Source: Bacilli bacterium (GTDB taxonomy: Bacteria; Bacillota_I; Bacilli_A; RF39; UBA660). Taken from it: a stretch of 6,462 nucleotides of DNA. Under the pieces are notes generated by a model. It was not told where the DNA came from, did not search any database, and saw only the letters and a list, made by a program, of their open reading frames with translations. Position 1 is the stretch's first letter. Every line of letters begins with the position of its first letter. The translations under genes and the position numbers were made by a program. Positions 1 through 5,242 of this stretch are shown one piece after another. Location: positions 1 to 6,462 of the forward strand of contig CAAHEL010000047.1 of the NCBI GenBank assembly GCA_900772445.1, written 5' to 3'.

Positions 1-38
1 AAAAAAGCAAGTAATGCTAATTAACATTATTTGCTTTT
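1..38 (-). terminator. Intrinsic terminator of the repeat-protein gene
   Basis: An inverted repeat pairs 3-16 with 25-38. It has 13 Watson-Crick pairs and one interior A-C mismatch when read as minus-strand RNA, and an AT-rich loop. The minus-strand RNA ends in six U residues (positions 6 to 1), as expected of a rho-independent terminator. The hairpin covers the stop codon and last residues of the upstream gene. On the plus strand the mismatch becomes a G-U pair and a T-rich run follows, so it may also serve a convergent gene beyond the left edge. The window ends inside the T tract, so its full length is unseen. Confidence 0.75.
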
Positions 39-1804
39 CTACTTTTTAATATAAATAATACTACTGGTACCAAAACTACTGCTACACATAAAAGTATTAA
101 TACAATTTTAGTAAATGTCTTACCAAAGTTAGAAGTTTTTGTTTGATTATCAACTTCAACTGTATAGTCATCTATTTTTTTATAACATTGATATAAAGTT
201 TTATCACTAGTTATTTTACTATCATAATTATATTCATTATTACACTCTTTATTATCTGATAATCCATAATAATTATAAGTACCCATATCTATTTTTATTA
301 TATTTTCTTGTCTTAAGTAAACTATTTCATCTATTTCATCTTGAATTAGAGTATCACTTAATACCATATATTTATTTTCATAACAAGTTTTATTATCAGT
401 ACAACTAAATAAATTTTTTAAGTCATTACACTTTTCTTCTAAATTCTTATTACTTATACCTTTATTTGATTTTAATCTTGATAATACTGTAGGACATTCT
501 TTAGAATTTAGCATTTTATAAGTTTCTGTATCTACTAATACTAAATCATATTCTTGACTAAAATTAGTTAATGTTGAACTACCATTGGCATTTATAGTAT
601 TAGTATAAGAAAATGGTAATCCTACTGAAGATAATGTTATTTTATATTCTCCACTATAACAAGCATATAAAGTCATATCTTTAGTTACTTCTTTATCAAA
701 ATCATATATTTGATTATTTTTACATTGAGAAGATGTCGCCCAGTTTTCAAATTTTGAATTTCCATTAGTTGGATTATTTGTAGGTTTTTCTACTTTTTTA
801 CCTGACTCAATTTTTTGTTCTGGTATTTCCCCAGTTCCACCATTTAAATCAAATTTAACTGTATAATATGTTACGGGTGTATTTTCTGAATTTACTTGCC
901 ATACTGCATATAAAGTGATATTGCTACTTACTGAATTATTAAAGTTATATGCACTTCCATTTGTACTAGTAGACCAATACATAAATGTATATCCACTTCT
1001 TGTTGGATTTGCTGGTCTTGTTACTCTTCCTCCGGAAGCAATAGTTTGATTAGCAACACTTCCTACTCCACCATTTAAATTAAAACTTACTGTGTAATAA
1101 TTTATATTTTGTTGCCATACTGCATATAAAGTGATATTGTTATTTACTGAATTATTAAAGTTATATGCACTTCCATTTGGAGTAGTAGACCAATGCATAA
1201 ATGTATATCCACTTCTTGTCGGATTTGTTGGTTTTGTTACTTTTCCTCCGGAAGCAATAGTTTGATTAGCAATACTTCCTGCTCCACCATTTAAATTAAA
1301 ACTTACTGTATAATTAGTAACTGGATTTTTCTTCCAAATAGCATATAAAGTAAAATTACTATTAACAGCATTATCAAAGTTATATTTCAAGTCCCCATTT
1401 CTAGATAAAGACCAATAATCAAAAGTATAACCACTTTTTGTTGGATCTGCTGGCCTTTTTACTTTGCTACCTTCAGATATGGTTTGAGTAGATACATAAC
1501 TTCCTCCATTGGTATCAAACATTACTGCAAATGCTTTTTTATTTGAACCACAAGGATTTACACTCATAAGATTTCTTTTTACTGTTCCACTTTGACTAAC
1601 ACCATCAATCGAAGAATAATTACAAGTATCTGTAGTACAAGTAGTAACATAATATACTTTACAATTTTTAGTATGATATCTATAACCATTAATTGTATCT
1701 AATGCATAAGTTTCATTCATATTTCTAAGTGCTACTGCTGAAGATATACCTACAATAAACAAACAAGTTATTGCTGTAATGTTTTTTAAAAAATTTTTTC
1801 CCAT
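17..1804 (-). CDS. Secreted InlB B-repeat surface protein with C-terminal membrane anchor
   Basis: This 595-residue protein is probably exposed on the cell surface. Residues 1-25 look like a signal peptide: K3/K8, a hydrophobic stretch at 9-26, and an AVA cleavage site at 23-25. Four Listeria-Bacteroides (InlB B / Flg_new type) repeats follow at about 91-157, 165-230, 237-302 and 314-383. Each has an F-x-x-N-G-G start, a P-T-x-S-G-Y-T-F-like centre (degenerate in the fourth) and a T-L-Y-A-x-W/Y end. Residues 508-542 resemble the back half of a fifth, decayed repeat. A membrane helix at about 567-586 followed by KSRK suggests an anchor with a short cytoplasmic tail; no LPxTG sortase motif is visible. 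Twelve cysteines lie outside repeats 1-3 and the hydrophobic segments, which would allow disulfides. The ATG at 1804 is preceded by a GAGG ribosome site at 1812-1815. Such repeats form beta-grasp-like modules in internalins. The ligand is unknown, and adhesion is only an inference. Confidence 0.85.
   Translation of the reverse strand: MGKNFLKNITAITCLFIVGISSAVALRNMNETYALDTINGYRYHTKNCKVYYVTTCTTDTCNYSSIDGVSQSGTVKRNLMSVNPCGSNKKAFAVMFDTNGGSYVSTQTISEGSKVKRPADPTKSGYTFDYWSLSRNGDLKYNFDNAVNSNFTLYAIWKKNPVTNYTVSFNLNGGAGSIANQTIASGGKVTKPTNPTRSGYTFMHWSTTPNGSAYNFNNSVNNNITLYAVWQQNINYYTVSFNLNGGVGSVANQTIASGGRVTRPANPTRSGYTFMYWSTSTNGSAYNFNNSVSSNITLYAVWQVNSENTPVTYYTVKFDLNGGTGEIPEQKIESGKKVEKPTNNPTNGNSKFENWATSSQCKNNQIYDFDKEVTKDMTLYACYSGEYKITLSSVGLPFSYTNTINANGSSTLTNFSQEYDLVLVDTETYKMLNSKECPTVLSRLKSNKGISNKNLEEKCNDLKNLFSCTDNKTCYENKYMVLSDTLIQDEIDEIVYLRQENIIKIDMGTYNYYGLSDNKECNNEYNYDSKITSDKTLYQCYKKIDDYTVEVDNQTKTSNFGKTFTKIVLILLCVAVVLVPVVLFILKSRKANNVN
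896..1309. repeat. Two near-identical 198-bp tandem repeat units
   Basis: Units 896-1093 and 1112-1309 are both 198 bp (66 codons) and are separated by an 18-bp linker, giving a 216-bp period. They encode InlB repeats 3 and 2. By eye they differ at only about a dozen positions, several of them synonymous, whereas the outer repeats 1 and 4 are much more diverged. This is the pattern of a recent in-frame duplication or of gene conversion between neighbours. Such a pair can gain or lose whole repeats without changing the reading frame. Confidence 0.9.
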
Positions 1805-1843
1805 ATTCTTTCCTCACTAACTAATATTTATAAAATATCTACA

Positions 1844-1875
1844 ATTATAATAACATAAATAATATAAATTTACAA
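1844..1875 (-). promoter_or_regulatory. Candidate sigma-A promoter of the repeat-protein gene
   Basis: Read on the minus strand, TTGTAA (1870-1875) is followed after 17 bp by TATTAT (1847-1852). An overlapping TATAAT lies at 1844-1849. This would give a leader of roughly 35-40 nt before the ATG at 1804, with the GAGG ribosome site at 1812-1815. The -35 element overlaps the T tract of the yebC terminator, so the two units are packed end to end. AT-rich DNA yields such matches by chance, hence the moderate confidence. Confidence 0.5.
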
Positions 1876-1902
1876 GAAAAAAAATGAACCTAAATTCATT
1901 TT
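1873..1902 (-). terminator. Intrinsic terminator of yebC
   Basis: On the minus strand, AAAATGAA and TTCATTTT (1895-1902 and 1881-1888) form a perfect 8-bp stem around a 6-nt loop, followed by a T-rich tail running to about 1873. The first arm includes two bases of the yebC stop codon (1901-1903), so termination signal and coding end overlap. The stem is A/T-rich and therefore weak in energy, but the shape and T tract are typical. Confidence 0.7.
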
Positions 1903-2620
1903 AAACATCTAAATTATGATAAATATTTTGCACGTCTTCGATATCTTCTAGAGTTTCTATTAAAGTTAGACATTTTTCTGTTGTTTCATCATCTAATTTA
2001 ATATAACTATTTGGAATAAATGTTACTTCACTAATTATAAAGCTATCATATCCTAAACTAGTTAATTTTTCTTTTACTTCTAAGAATTTATCACTAGTTG
2101 TAGTAATTTCATAACCATCATCATTTGTTTCAAAATCTAATATATCTAGTTCTAAAATATCTTCCATTAATTTATCTTCATCATATTTTTTATCTAGAAT
2201 TATTAAACCTTTTCTTTCAAATAAGTAACTAACAGATCCATCAGTTCCTAGATTACCTCCACGTTTTGTTAAAGTGCTTCTTACAAAACTAGCAGTTCTA
2301 TTTTTATTATCTGTTAAACAATCTATCATTAAAGCAATTCCACCAGGAGCATAACCTTCATATCTAATTGATTCATAATTTTCTCCGTTACCTTTTGATG
2401 CTGCTTTGTCAATGGCATTTTGAATATTGTTTTTTGGCATATTTTCGCTTTTTGCTTTTTCAATAACCATTCTTAAATTGGCATTATTTTCTGGATTTGG
2501 ATCTCCTGATTTTGCTGCGACGTATAATTCTTTTGCTAATTTTTGGAATATTTTACTACGTTCTGCATCAGCAATTCCTTTTTTTCTTTTTATTGTTGAC
2601 CATTTTGAATGTCCTGACAT
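1901..2620 (-). CDS. yebC: YebC/PmpR (TACO1) family protein
   Basis: A complete 239-residue member of the YebC family, usual length about 240. Family landmarks are all present: GHSKW at 3-7, the basic IKRKKG stretch, NMPKNNIQNAI at 60-70, YEGYAPGG at 87-94, TDNKNRT at 103-109 and GGNLGTDGSVSYLFERKG at 121-138. Members were long annotated as DNA-binding transcription regulators. More recent work on bacterial YebC and mitochondrial TACO1 supports a role at the ribosome in relieving stalls such as those at proline runs. Which role applies here cannot be read from sequence. The ATG at 2620 has a strong AAGGAGA ribosome site (2627-2633) and an upstream sigma-A promoter. A terminator follows, so it appears monocistronic. 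A plus-strand open frame over its 5' end is a shadow. Confidence 0.96.
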   Translation of the reverse strand: MSGHSKWSTIKRKKGIADAERSKIFQKLAKELYVAAKSGDPNPENNANLRMVIEKAKSENMPKNNIQNAIDKAASKGNGENYESIRYEGYAPGGIALMIDCLTDNKNRTASFVRSTLTKRGGNLGTDGSVSYLFERKGLIILDKKYDEDKLMEDILELDILDFETNDDGYEITTTSDKFLEVKEKLTSLGYDSFIISEVTFIPNSYIKLDDETTEKCLTLIETLEDIEDVQNIYHNLDV

Positions 2621-2660
2621 AATATCTCTCCTTCTTTTAATTTGTAATATTTATGTATTT

Positions 2661-2689
2661 ATTATACTTATATTTTTTTATTTTGTAAA
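2661..2689 (-). promoter_or_regulatory. Sigma-A promoter of yebC
   Basis: Read on the minus strand, TTTACA (2684-2689) is followed by exactly 17 bp and then a perfect TATAAT (2661-2666). The predicted start is near 2654, giving a leader of about 33 nt that carries the AAGGAGA ribosome site at 2627-2633. This is the best housekeeping promoter in the window and fits steady expression of a translation-related gene. Confidence 0.8.
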
Positions 2690-2771
2690 TAGTAATTTTA
2701 TTTAAATTTTGGTATTATTTTCCAAGTATATAAATGTATTAATTACTAATAATATAATTGGGTGATGAAAA

Positions 2772-2921
2772 ATGGCTAAGAATAATAGCAATAGAGCAAA
2801 GAATACTAATTCTAATAAAAAAAGTATTAACAATATGAATAATAATATGTCTAATACTAATAATTTAGAAAATAATAATTCTAACTCTAATTCTAACTCA
2901 TGCAAAAACAACCTATTTTAG
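2772..2921 (+). CDS. Asn/Ser-rich 49-residue protein, possible spore protein
   Basis: I do not recognise this protein. The plus-strand frame runs from ATG at 2772 to TAG at 2919-2921 and encodes 49 residues, of which 22 are Asn and 8 Ser. It begins MAKNNSNRAKN, has basic residues mainly in the first 17 positions, an SNSNSNS run near the end, and a single Cys44. GGGTGATG at 2760-2767 matches the 5' part of the anti-Shine-Dalgarno target and sits properly before the ATG. A perfect 10-bp terminator stem closes the frame. Start, ribosome site and terminator in series favour a real gene, although low-complexity AT-rich DNA can stay open by chance. A small, hydrophilic, Asn-rich protein next to a spore-cortex operon recalls gamma-type small acid-soluble spore proteins. 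That comparison rests on composition and position, not on a conserved motif. No convincing sigma-A promoter precedes it. Confidence 0.6.
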   Translation: MAKNNSNRAKNTNSNKKSINNMNNNMSNTNNLENNNSNSNSNSCKNNLF

Positions 2922-2931
2922 GGTTGTTTTT
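2904..2931. terminator. Bidirectional terminator between the small ORF and spmB
   Basis: A perfect 10-bp stem, AAAAACAACC (2904-2913) with GGTTGTTTTT (2922-2931), surrounds an 8-nt loop. Because the arms end in A5 and T5, the transcript from either strand folds into a stem closing on a U run; the plus strand continues T-rich (CTTT). It lies two bases beyond the spmB stop codon. The stop codon of the plus-strand small ORF falls at the end of its loop. It therefore ends both convergent units. Confidence 0.9.
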
Positions 2932-2933
2932 CT

Positions 2934-3452
2934 TTAAACTATTATGTTTAAAACTATTAAAGCAATAATTATACAAGATAAATCTGCAAGAAGTCCTACA
3001 ATTAAAGAATATTTTATTTTTTTTATTCCTACGCTAGAAAAATACATTCCAAGTATATAAATTGTGGTATCGGTACTACCTTGAATAATGGAAGCAAGCA
3101 TTCCTAAAAACGAATCTGGTCCATATGTTTTTAATATATCGTTCATTACTATTAAACTTGCTGAAGAAGATATTGGTCTAAGTAAGGCAATTGGTAATAT
3201 TTCACTAGGAAATTTTATTAAACTTAAAGGATAAGACAATATTTCTGTTAAATAATTAATAATTCCAGAAGATGTAATTATATTAATTGCTATTACCATT
3301 GCCATAATTGTTGGGAATATTTCTAAACTCATTTTTAATCCTTCACTTACTCCATTAATAAATGAATCATAAATATTTACTTTTTTATATAATCCATATA
3401 TTATTACGGTCATTGTTATTAAAGGAATTAATAAATTAGCAATTGTTTGCAT
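2934..3452 (-). CDS. spmB: Spore maturation protein SpmB
   Basis: A complete 172-residue integral membrane protein of the SpmB family (Gate, or nucleoside-recognition-like, fold). Diagnostic motifs are RPISSSAS at 92-99, DILKTYGPDSF at 105-115 and QGSTDTT at 124-130, followed by the family-typical VGIKK and VGLLADL segments. Several hydrophobic stretches fit multiple membrane passes (about 5-20, 45-62, 82-92, 130-140 and 150-171). In Bacillus and Clostridium, SpmA and SpmB act together in sporulation to lower core water content and raise heat resistance; the molecular substrate is not settled. The ATG at 3452 has a strong AAGGAG ribosome site at 3458-3463, located inside spmA. The first 17 bp overlap the end of spmA, which implies co-transcription and probably coupled translation. 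A shared terminator follows directly. Confidence 0.95.
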   Translation of the reverse strand: MQTIANLLIPLITMTVIIYGLYKKVNIYDSFINGVSEGLKMSLEIFPTIMAMVIAINIITSSGIINYLTEILSYPLSLIKFPSEILPIALLRPISSSASLIVMNDILKTYGPDSFLGMLASIIQGSTDTTIYILGMYFSSVGIKKIKYSLIVGLLADLSCIIIALIVLNIIV

Positions 3453-4035
3453 ATTTTCTCCTTGTTATTAAGTAAAATAATCTATCTAGTAATATTCCTA
3501 TTAAGGAAGAAGTAAATGTTGTTATTATACAAAGTGGTACGATACTAGTTGGATTTACTGAATTATTTAATATTCTAAAACTAATAATGGTTGTAGGAAT
3601 TATCGTTACTGATGAGGTATTGATAACTAAAAATGTAATCATACTTCTTGTAGCAGTATCTTTTTTATTATTTAGTTTTTGCATTTCTTTCATTGCTTTT
3701 AATCCAAATGGTGTTGCAGCATTACCTACTCCAAGCATATTTAAAATGATATTACTAGATATATAGGTTAATGCTTCGTGATTTTCTGGTATTTCTGGAA
3801 ATAATATTTTTAAGACTTTAGATAGTTTTTTACTTAGTATTTTAATTAGTCCAGATTCTGAAGCAATATTCATAATTCCTAACCATAAACACATAAGGGG
3901 AATTAATTTAAATATCATTTCTATTGCTTTAGTACCTGAATTTAATAAACTATCATTAATTATTTTAGTGTTACCTGATAATATTCCATAAATAATACCA
4001 ATTATTATAAAGAAGGCCCAGATATAGTTAATCAT
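3436..4035 (-). CDS. spmA: Spore maturation protein SpmA
   Basis: A complete 199-residue membrane protein of the SpmA family. The hallmark segment N-M-L-G-V-G-N-A-A-T-P-F-G-L-K at 99-113 is intact, followed by K-x-M-Q-K-L-N. The N-terminus (MINYIWAFFIIIGIIYGI) is a typical SpmA membrane start. Further hydrophobic spans lie at about 42-57, 133-152 and 164-189, before a basic tail (TRRK). It is the partner of SpmB and carries the same Gate-type fold; both are required for full spore core dehydration in Bacillus. The ATG at 4035 overlaps the dacB stop by 8 bp. The preceding AAAGTGG is only a weak ribosome site, so translation probably depends on ribosomes finishing dacB. The gene order dacB-spmA-spmB matches Bacillus subtilis. 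Confidence 0.95.
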   Translation of the reverse strand: MINYIWAFFIIIGIIYGILSGNTKIINDSLLNSGTKAIEMIFKLIPLMCLWLGIMNIASESGLIKILSKKLSKVLKILFPEIPENHEALTYISSNIILNMLGVGNAATPFGLKAMKEMQKLNNKKDTATRSMITFLVINTSSVTIIPTTIISFRILNNSVNPTSIVPLCIITTFTSSLIGILLDRLFYLITRRKYANNC

Positions 4036-5107
4036 TTTTAAACCACTTTCTTATTTTATCAAAGAAAGTCTTTTTTTCTTTTGGTACTTCTGTTTTGATA
4101 TAAATTGGTTCAGTATAGATTACTTTATTTTTATAAAGAATTTGATTTTCTCCGATAACATCATTATCTTGATAATTTTTTGTTTTATATAATTTTATAT
4201 GACTTATTAAACTACCTGTTTCTTCTTTTTTGAAAGGTATATATATATCATTTTTTATATAAAAAGTACCATTAAAATATGTATCATTTTCTATTTTAAA
4301 TTTAGATTTATTTAAAACTTTATAGGCAATATAGTTTTCTTTAGCATAATTATATAAATCTAAATGAGTATTCCAATCATCTGAATCCCTTATAGTTACT
4401 ACAATTAAATCCATATTATTAATATTTGCTGTAGTTACTAATGTTCTTTTTGCTTTTTCGGTATATCCTGTTTTTCCTCCGGTAATGAAATCATATTTTA
4501 ATAATTTATTTTTATTAGTCCAAGAATATGATTTAAAATTTGTTTTGGTTACATATGATTTTGTTCCAACAATTTCCATAAATATTTTATTATTCATAGC
4601 ATATTTAGTTAATAATGCCATATCGTAAGTTGTTGAATAATTACCTTTATTTTCATCTAATCCACTAGAATTATTAAATGTTGTATTAGTCATATGTAAT
4701 TCTTTGGCTTTTTCATTCATTAATTTAACAAATTCTTCTTCACTACCTGAAATATAAGTAGCAAGCATTATGGCAGCATCATTCCCACTTCTTAACATTA
4801 ATCCATATAACAAATCTTTAACACTTATTTCTTCACCAATTTGAATATATATTCCTGAACCATATGATTTTAATATGGAATCATCTACAGTTACTATATT
4901 ATCAATACTGGTATTTTCTAAAACGATAATACTAGTCATTATTTTAGTAATTGATGCAATTAACATAGAATTATCTTTATCTTTTGATAGTAATACTCTA
5001 CCTGTTTTAGCGTCCATCAATGTATAAGATGATGCACTATTTACTGATGCATATACATTACTATTAAATGTAATAAATAACACTAAAATTAAAATTATTT
5101 TTTTCAT
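4028..5107 (-). CDS. dacB: Sporulation D-alanyl-D-alanine carboxypeptidase (DacB-type PBP)
   Basis: A 359-residue low-molecular-mass penicillin-binding protein of the serine-type D,D-carboxypeptidase family (peptidase S11). It removes the terminal D-Ala from peptidoglycan stem peptides outside the membrane. All three active-site motifs are present: SITK at 52-55 with nucleophile Ser52, SGN at 107-109, and KTG at 212-214. Residues 1-20 form a signal peptide (MKKIILILVLFITFNSNVYA). A C-terminal domain follows (about 260-340), ending in an amphipathic helix at 346-357 (rich in K and F) that likely holds the protein on the membrane. I chose the ATG at 5107 rather than the GTG at 5119. The AGGTGA ribosome site (5116-5121) lies 8 nt before this ATG and overlaps the GTG itself. 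The overlap with spmA and the gene order support the spore-cortex enzyme DacB (PBP5*) over the related DacA/DacF. Confidence 0.93.
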   Translation of the reverse strand: MKKIILILVLFITFNSNVYASVNSASSYTLMDAKTGRVLLSKDKDNSMLIASITKIMTSIIVLENTSIDNIVTVDDSILKSYGSGIYIQIGEEISVKDLLYGLMLRSGNDAAIMLATYISGSEEEFVKLMNEKAKELHMTNTTFNNSSGLDENKGNYSTTYDMALLTKYAMNNKIFMEIVGTKSYVTKTNFKSYSWTNKNKLLKYDFITGGKTGYTEKAKRTLVTTANINNMDLIVVTIRDSDDWNTHLDLYNYAKENYIAYKVLNKSKFKIENDTYFNGTFYIKNDIYIPFKKEETGSLISHIKLYKTKNYQDNDVIGENQILYKNKVIYTEPIYIKTEVPKEKKTFFDKIRKWFKND

Positions 5108-5121
5108 ATCTGTAGTCACCT
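5105..5121 (-). promoter_or_regulatory. Ribosome-binding site that fixes the dacB start
   Basis: On the minus strand AGGTGA (5121-5116) is followed by 8 nt and ATG (5107-5105). The frame is also open at a GTG (5119-5117), but that codon is part of the AGGTGA element and has no purine-rich site at the right distance. Starting at ATG also gives a clean Lys-Lys-hydrophobic signal peptide. The plus-strand small ORF at 2772 uses the same GGTGA-type register. Confidence 0.8.
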
Positions 5122-5149
5122 AAAAAATTATATGAAAAAAGGACTACAG
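5110..5149 (-). repeat. Inverted repeat linking the terminator arm to the dacB ribosome site
   Basis: Minus-strand CTGTAGTC (5149-5142) is the exact reverse complement of GACTACAG (5117-5110). The first copy is the loop end and 3' arm of the terminator hairpin. The second spans the end of the AGGTGA ribosome site and the spacer, stopping 2 nt before the ATG. The 8-bp stem with a 24-nt loop could not form at the same time as the terminator hairpin. Confidence 0.6.
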
Positions 5150-5156
5150 TTAGTCC
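5135..5156 (-). terminator. Strong intrinsic terminator in the dacB leader or gene gap
   Basis: On the minus strand GGACTA (5156-5151) pairs perfectly with TAGTCC (5146-5141) around the tetraloop ACTG, followed at once by six T residues (5140-5135). It lies 86 bp after the stop of the HD/P-loop gene and only 27 bp before the dacB start. It may simply end the upstream transcript. However, there is little room for a dacB promoter after it, so it may also sit inside the dacB leader and act as an attenuator. Confidence 0.85.
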
Positions 5157-5167
5157 AATTAGTCTTA

Positions 5168-5179
5168 ATTATATTTATG
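5168..5179 (-). promoter_or_regulatory. Possible dacB promoter -10 elements
   Basis: Minus-strand TATAAT (5173-5168) overlaps CATAAATA (5179-5172), which resembles the -10 of the mother-cell factor sigma-E that controls dacB in Bacillus subtilis. Either would start a transcript near 5161-5165, with a leader of about 55 nt that contains the terminator hairpin. No good -35 element is visible at the right distance for either. A second sigma-E-like element, CATATAAT (5134-5127), lies after the hairpin but would start transcription within the ribosome site. A 14-bp AT-only palindrome at 5190-5203 lies just upstream. Confidence 0.3.
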
Positions 5180-5242
5180 TATTTTATAGAATTATTAATA
5201 ATTGTTTATCACTACTAATACTTGGTAAGAAATAAGTTATAT

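Noticed and set aside
1762..1804. Lipoprotein signal (Cys14) in the repeat protein
   Set aside because: The residues before Cys14 (A-I-T) do not match a lipobox, which needs Gly, Ala or Ser at -1. The hydrophobic stretch continues past the Cys to an AVA cleavage site.
2427..2705. Plus-strand 92-codon open frame over the yebC 5' end
   Set aside because: It is antisense to a clear yebC gene, including the conserved N-terminal motifs, has no ribosome site or recognisable protein, and runs through the yebC promoter.
2880..2900. CRISPR-like or phase-variable microsatellite (TCTAAC/T units)
   Set aside because: There are only three 6-bp units, in frame within the small ORF, so changes would not shift the frame. 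They simply encode Ser-Asn repeats, and there are no spacers.
2702..2911. Minus-strand 69-codon Leu-rich open frame
   Set aside because: The Leu/Glu/Phe-rich product is the antisense of Asn/Ser-coding AT-rich repeats. It starts inside the bidirectional terminator and has no ribosome site, while the opposite strand has ATG, ribosome site and terminator in order.
5117..5119. GTG start for dacB, giving four extra residues
   Set aside because: The GTG is part of the AGGTGA ribosome site that serves the ATG at 5107, and the extra residues would precede an otherwise ideal signal peptide.
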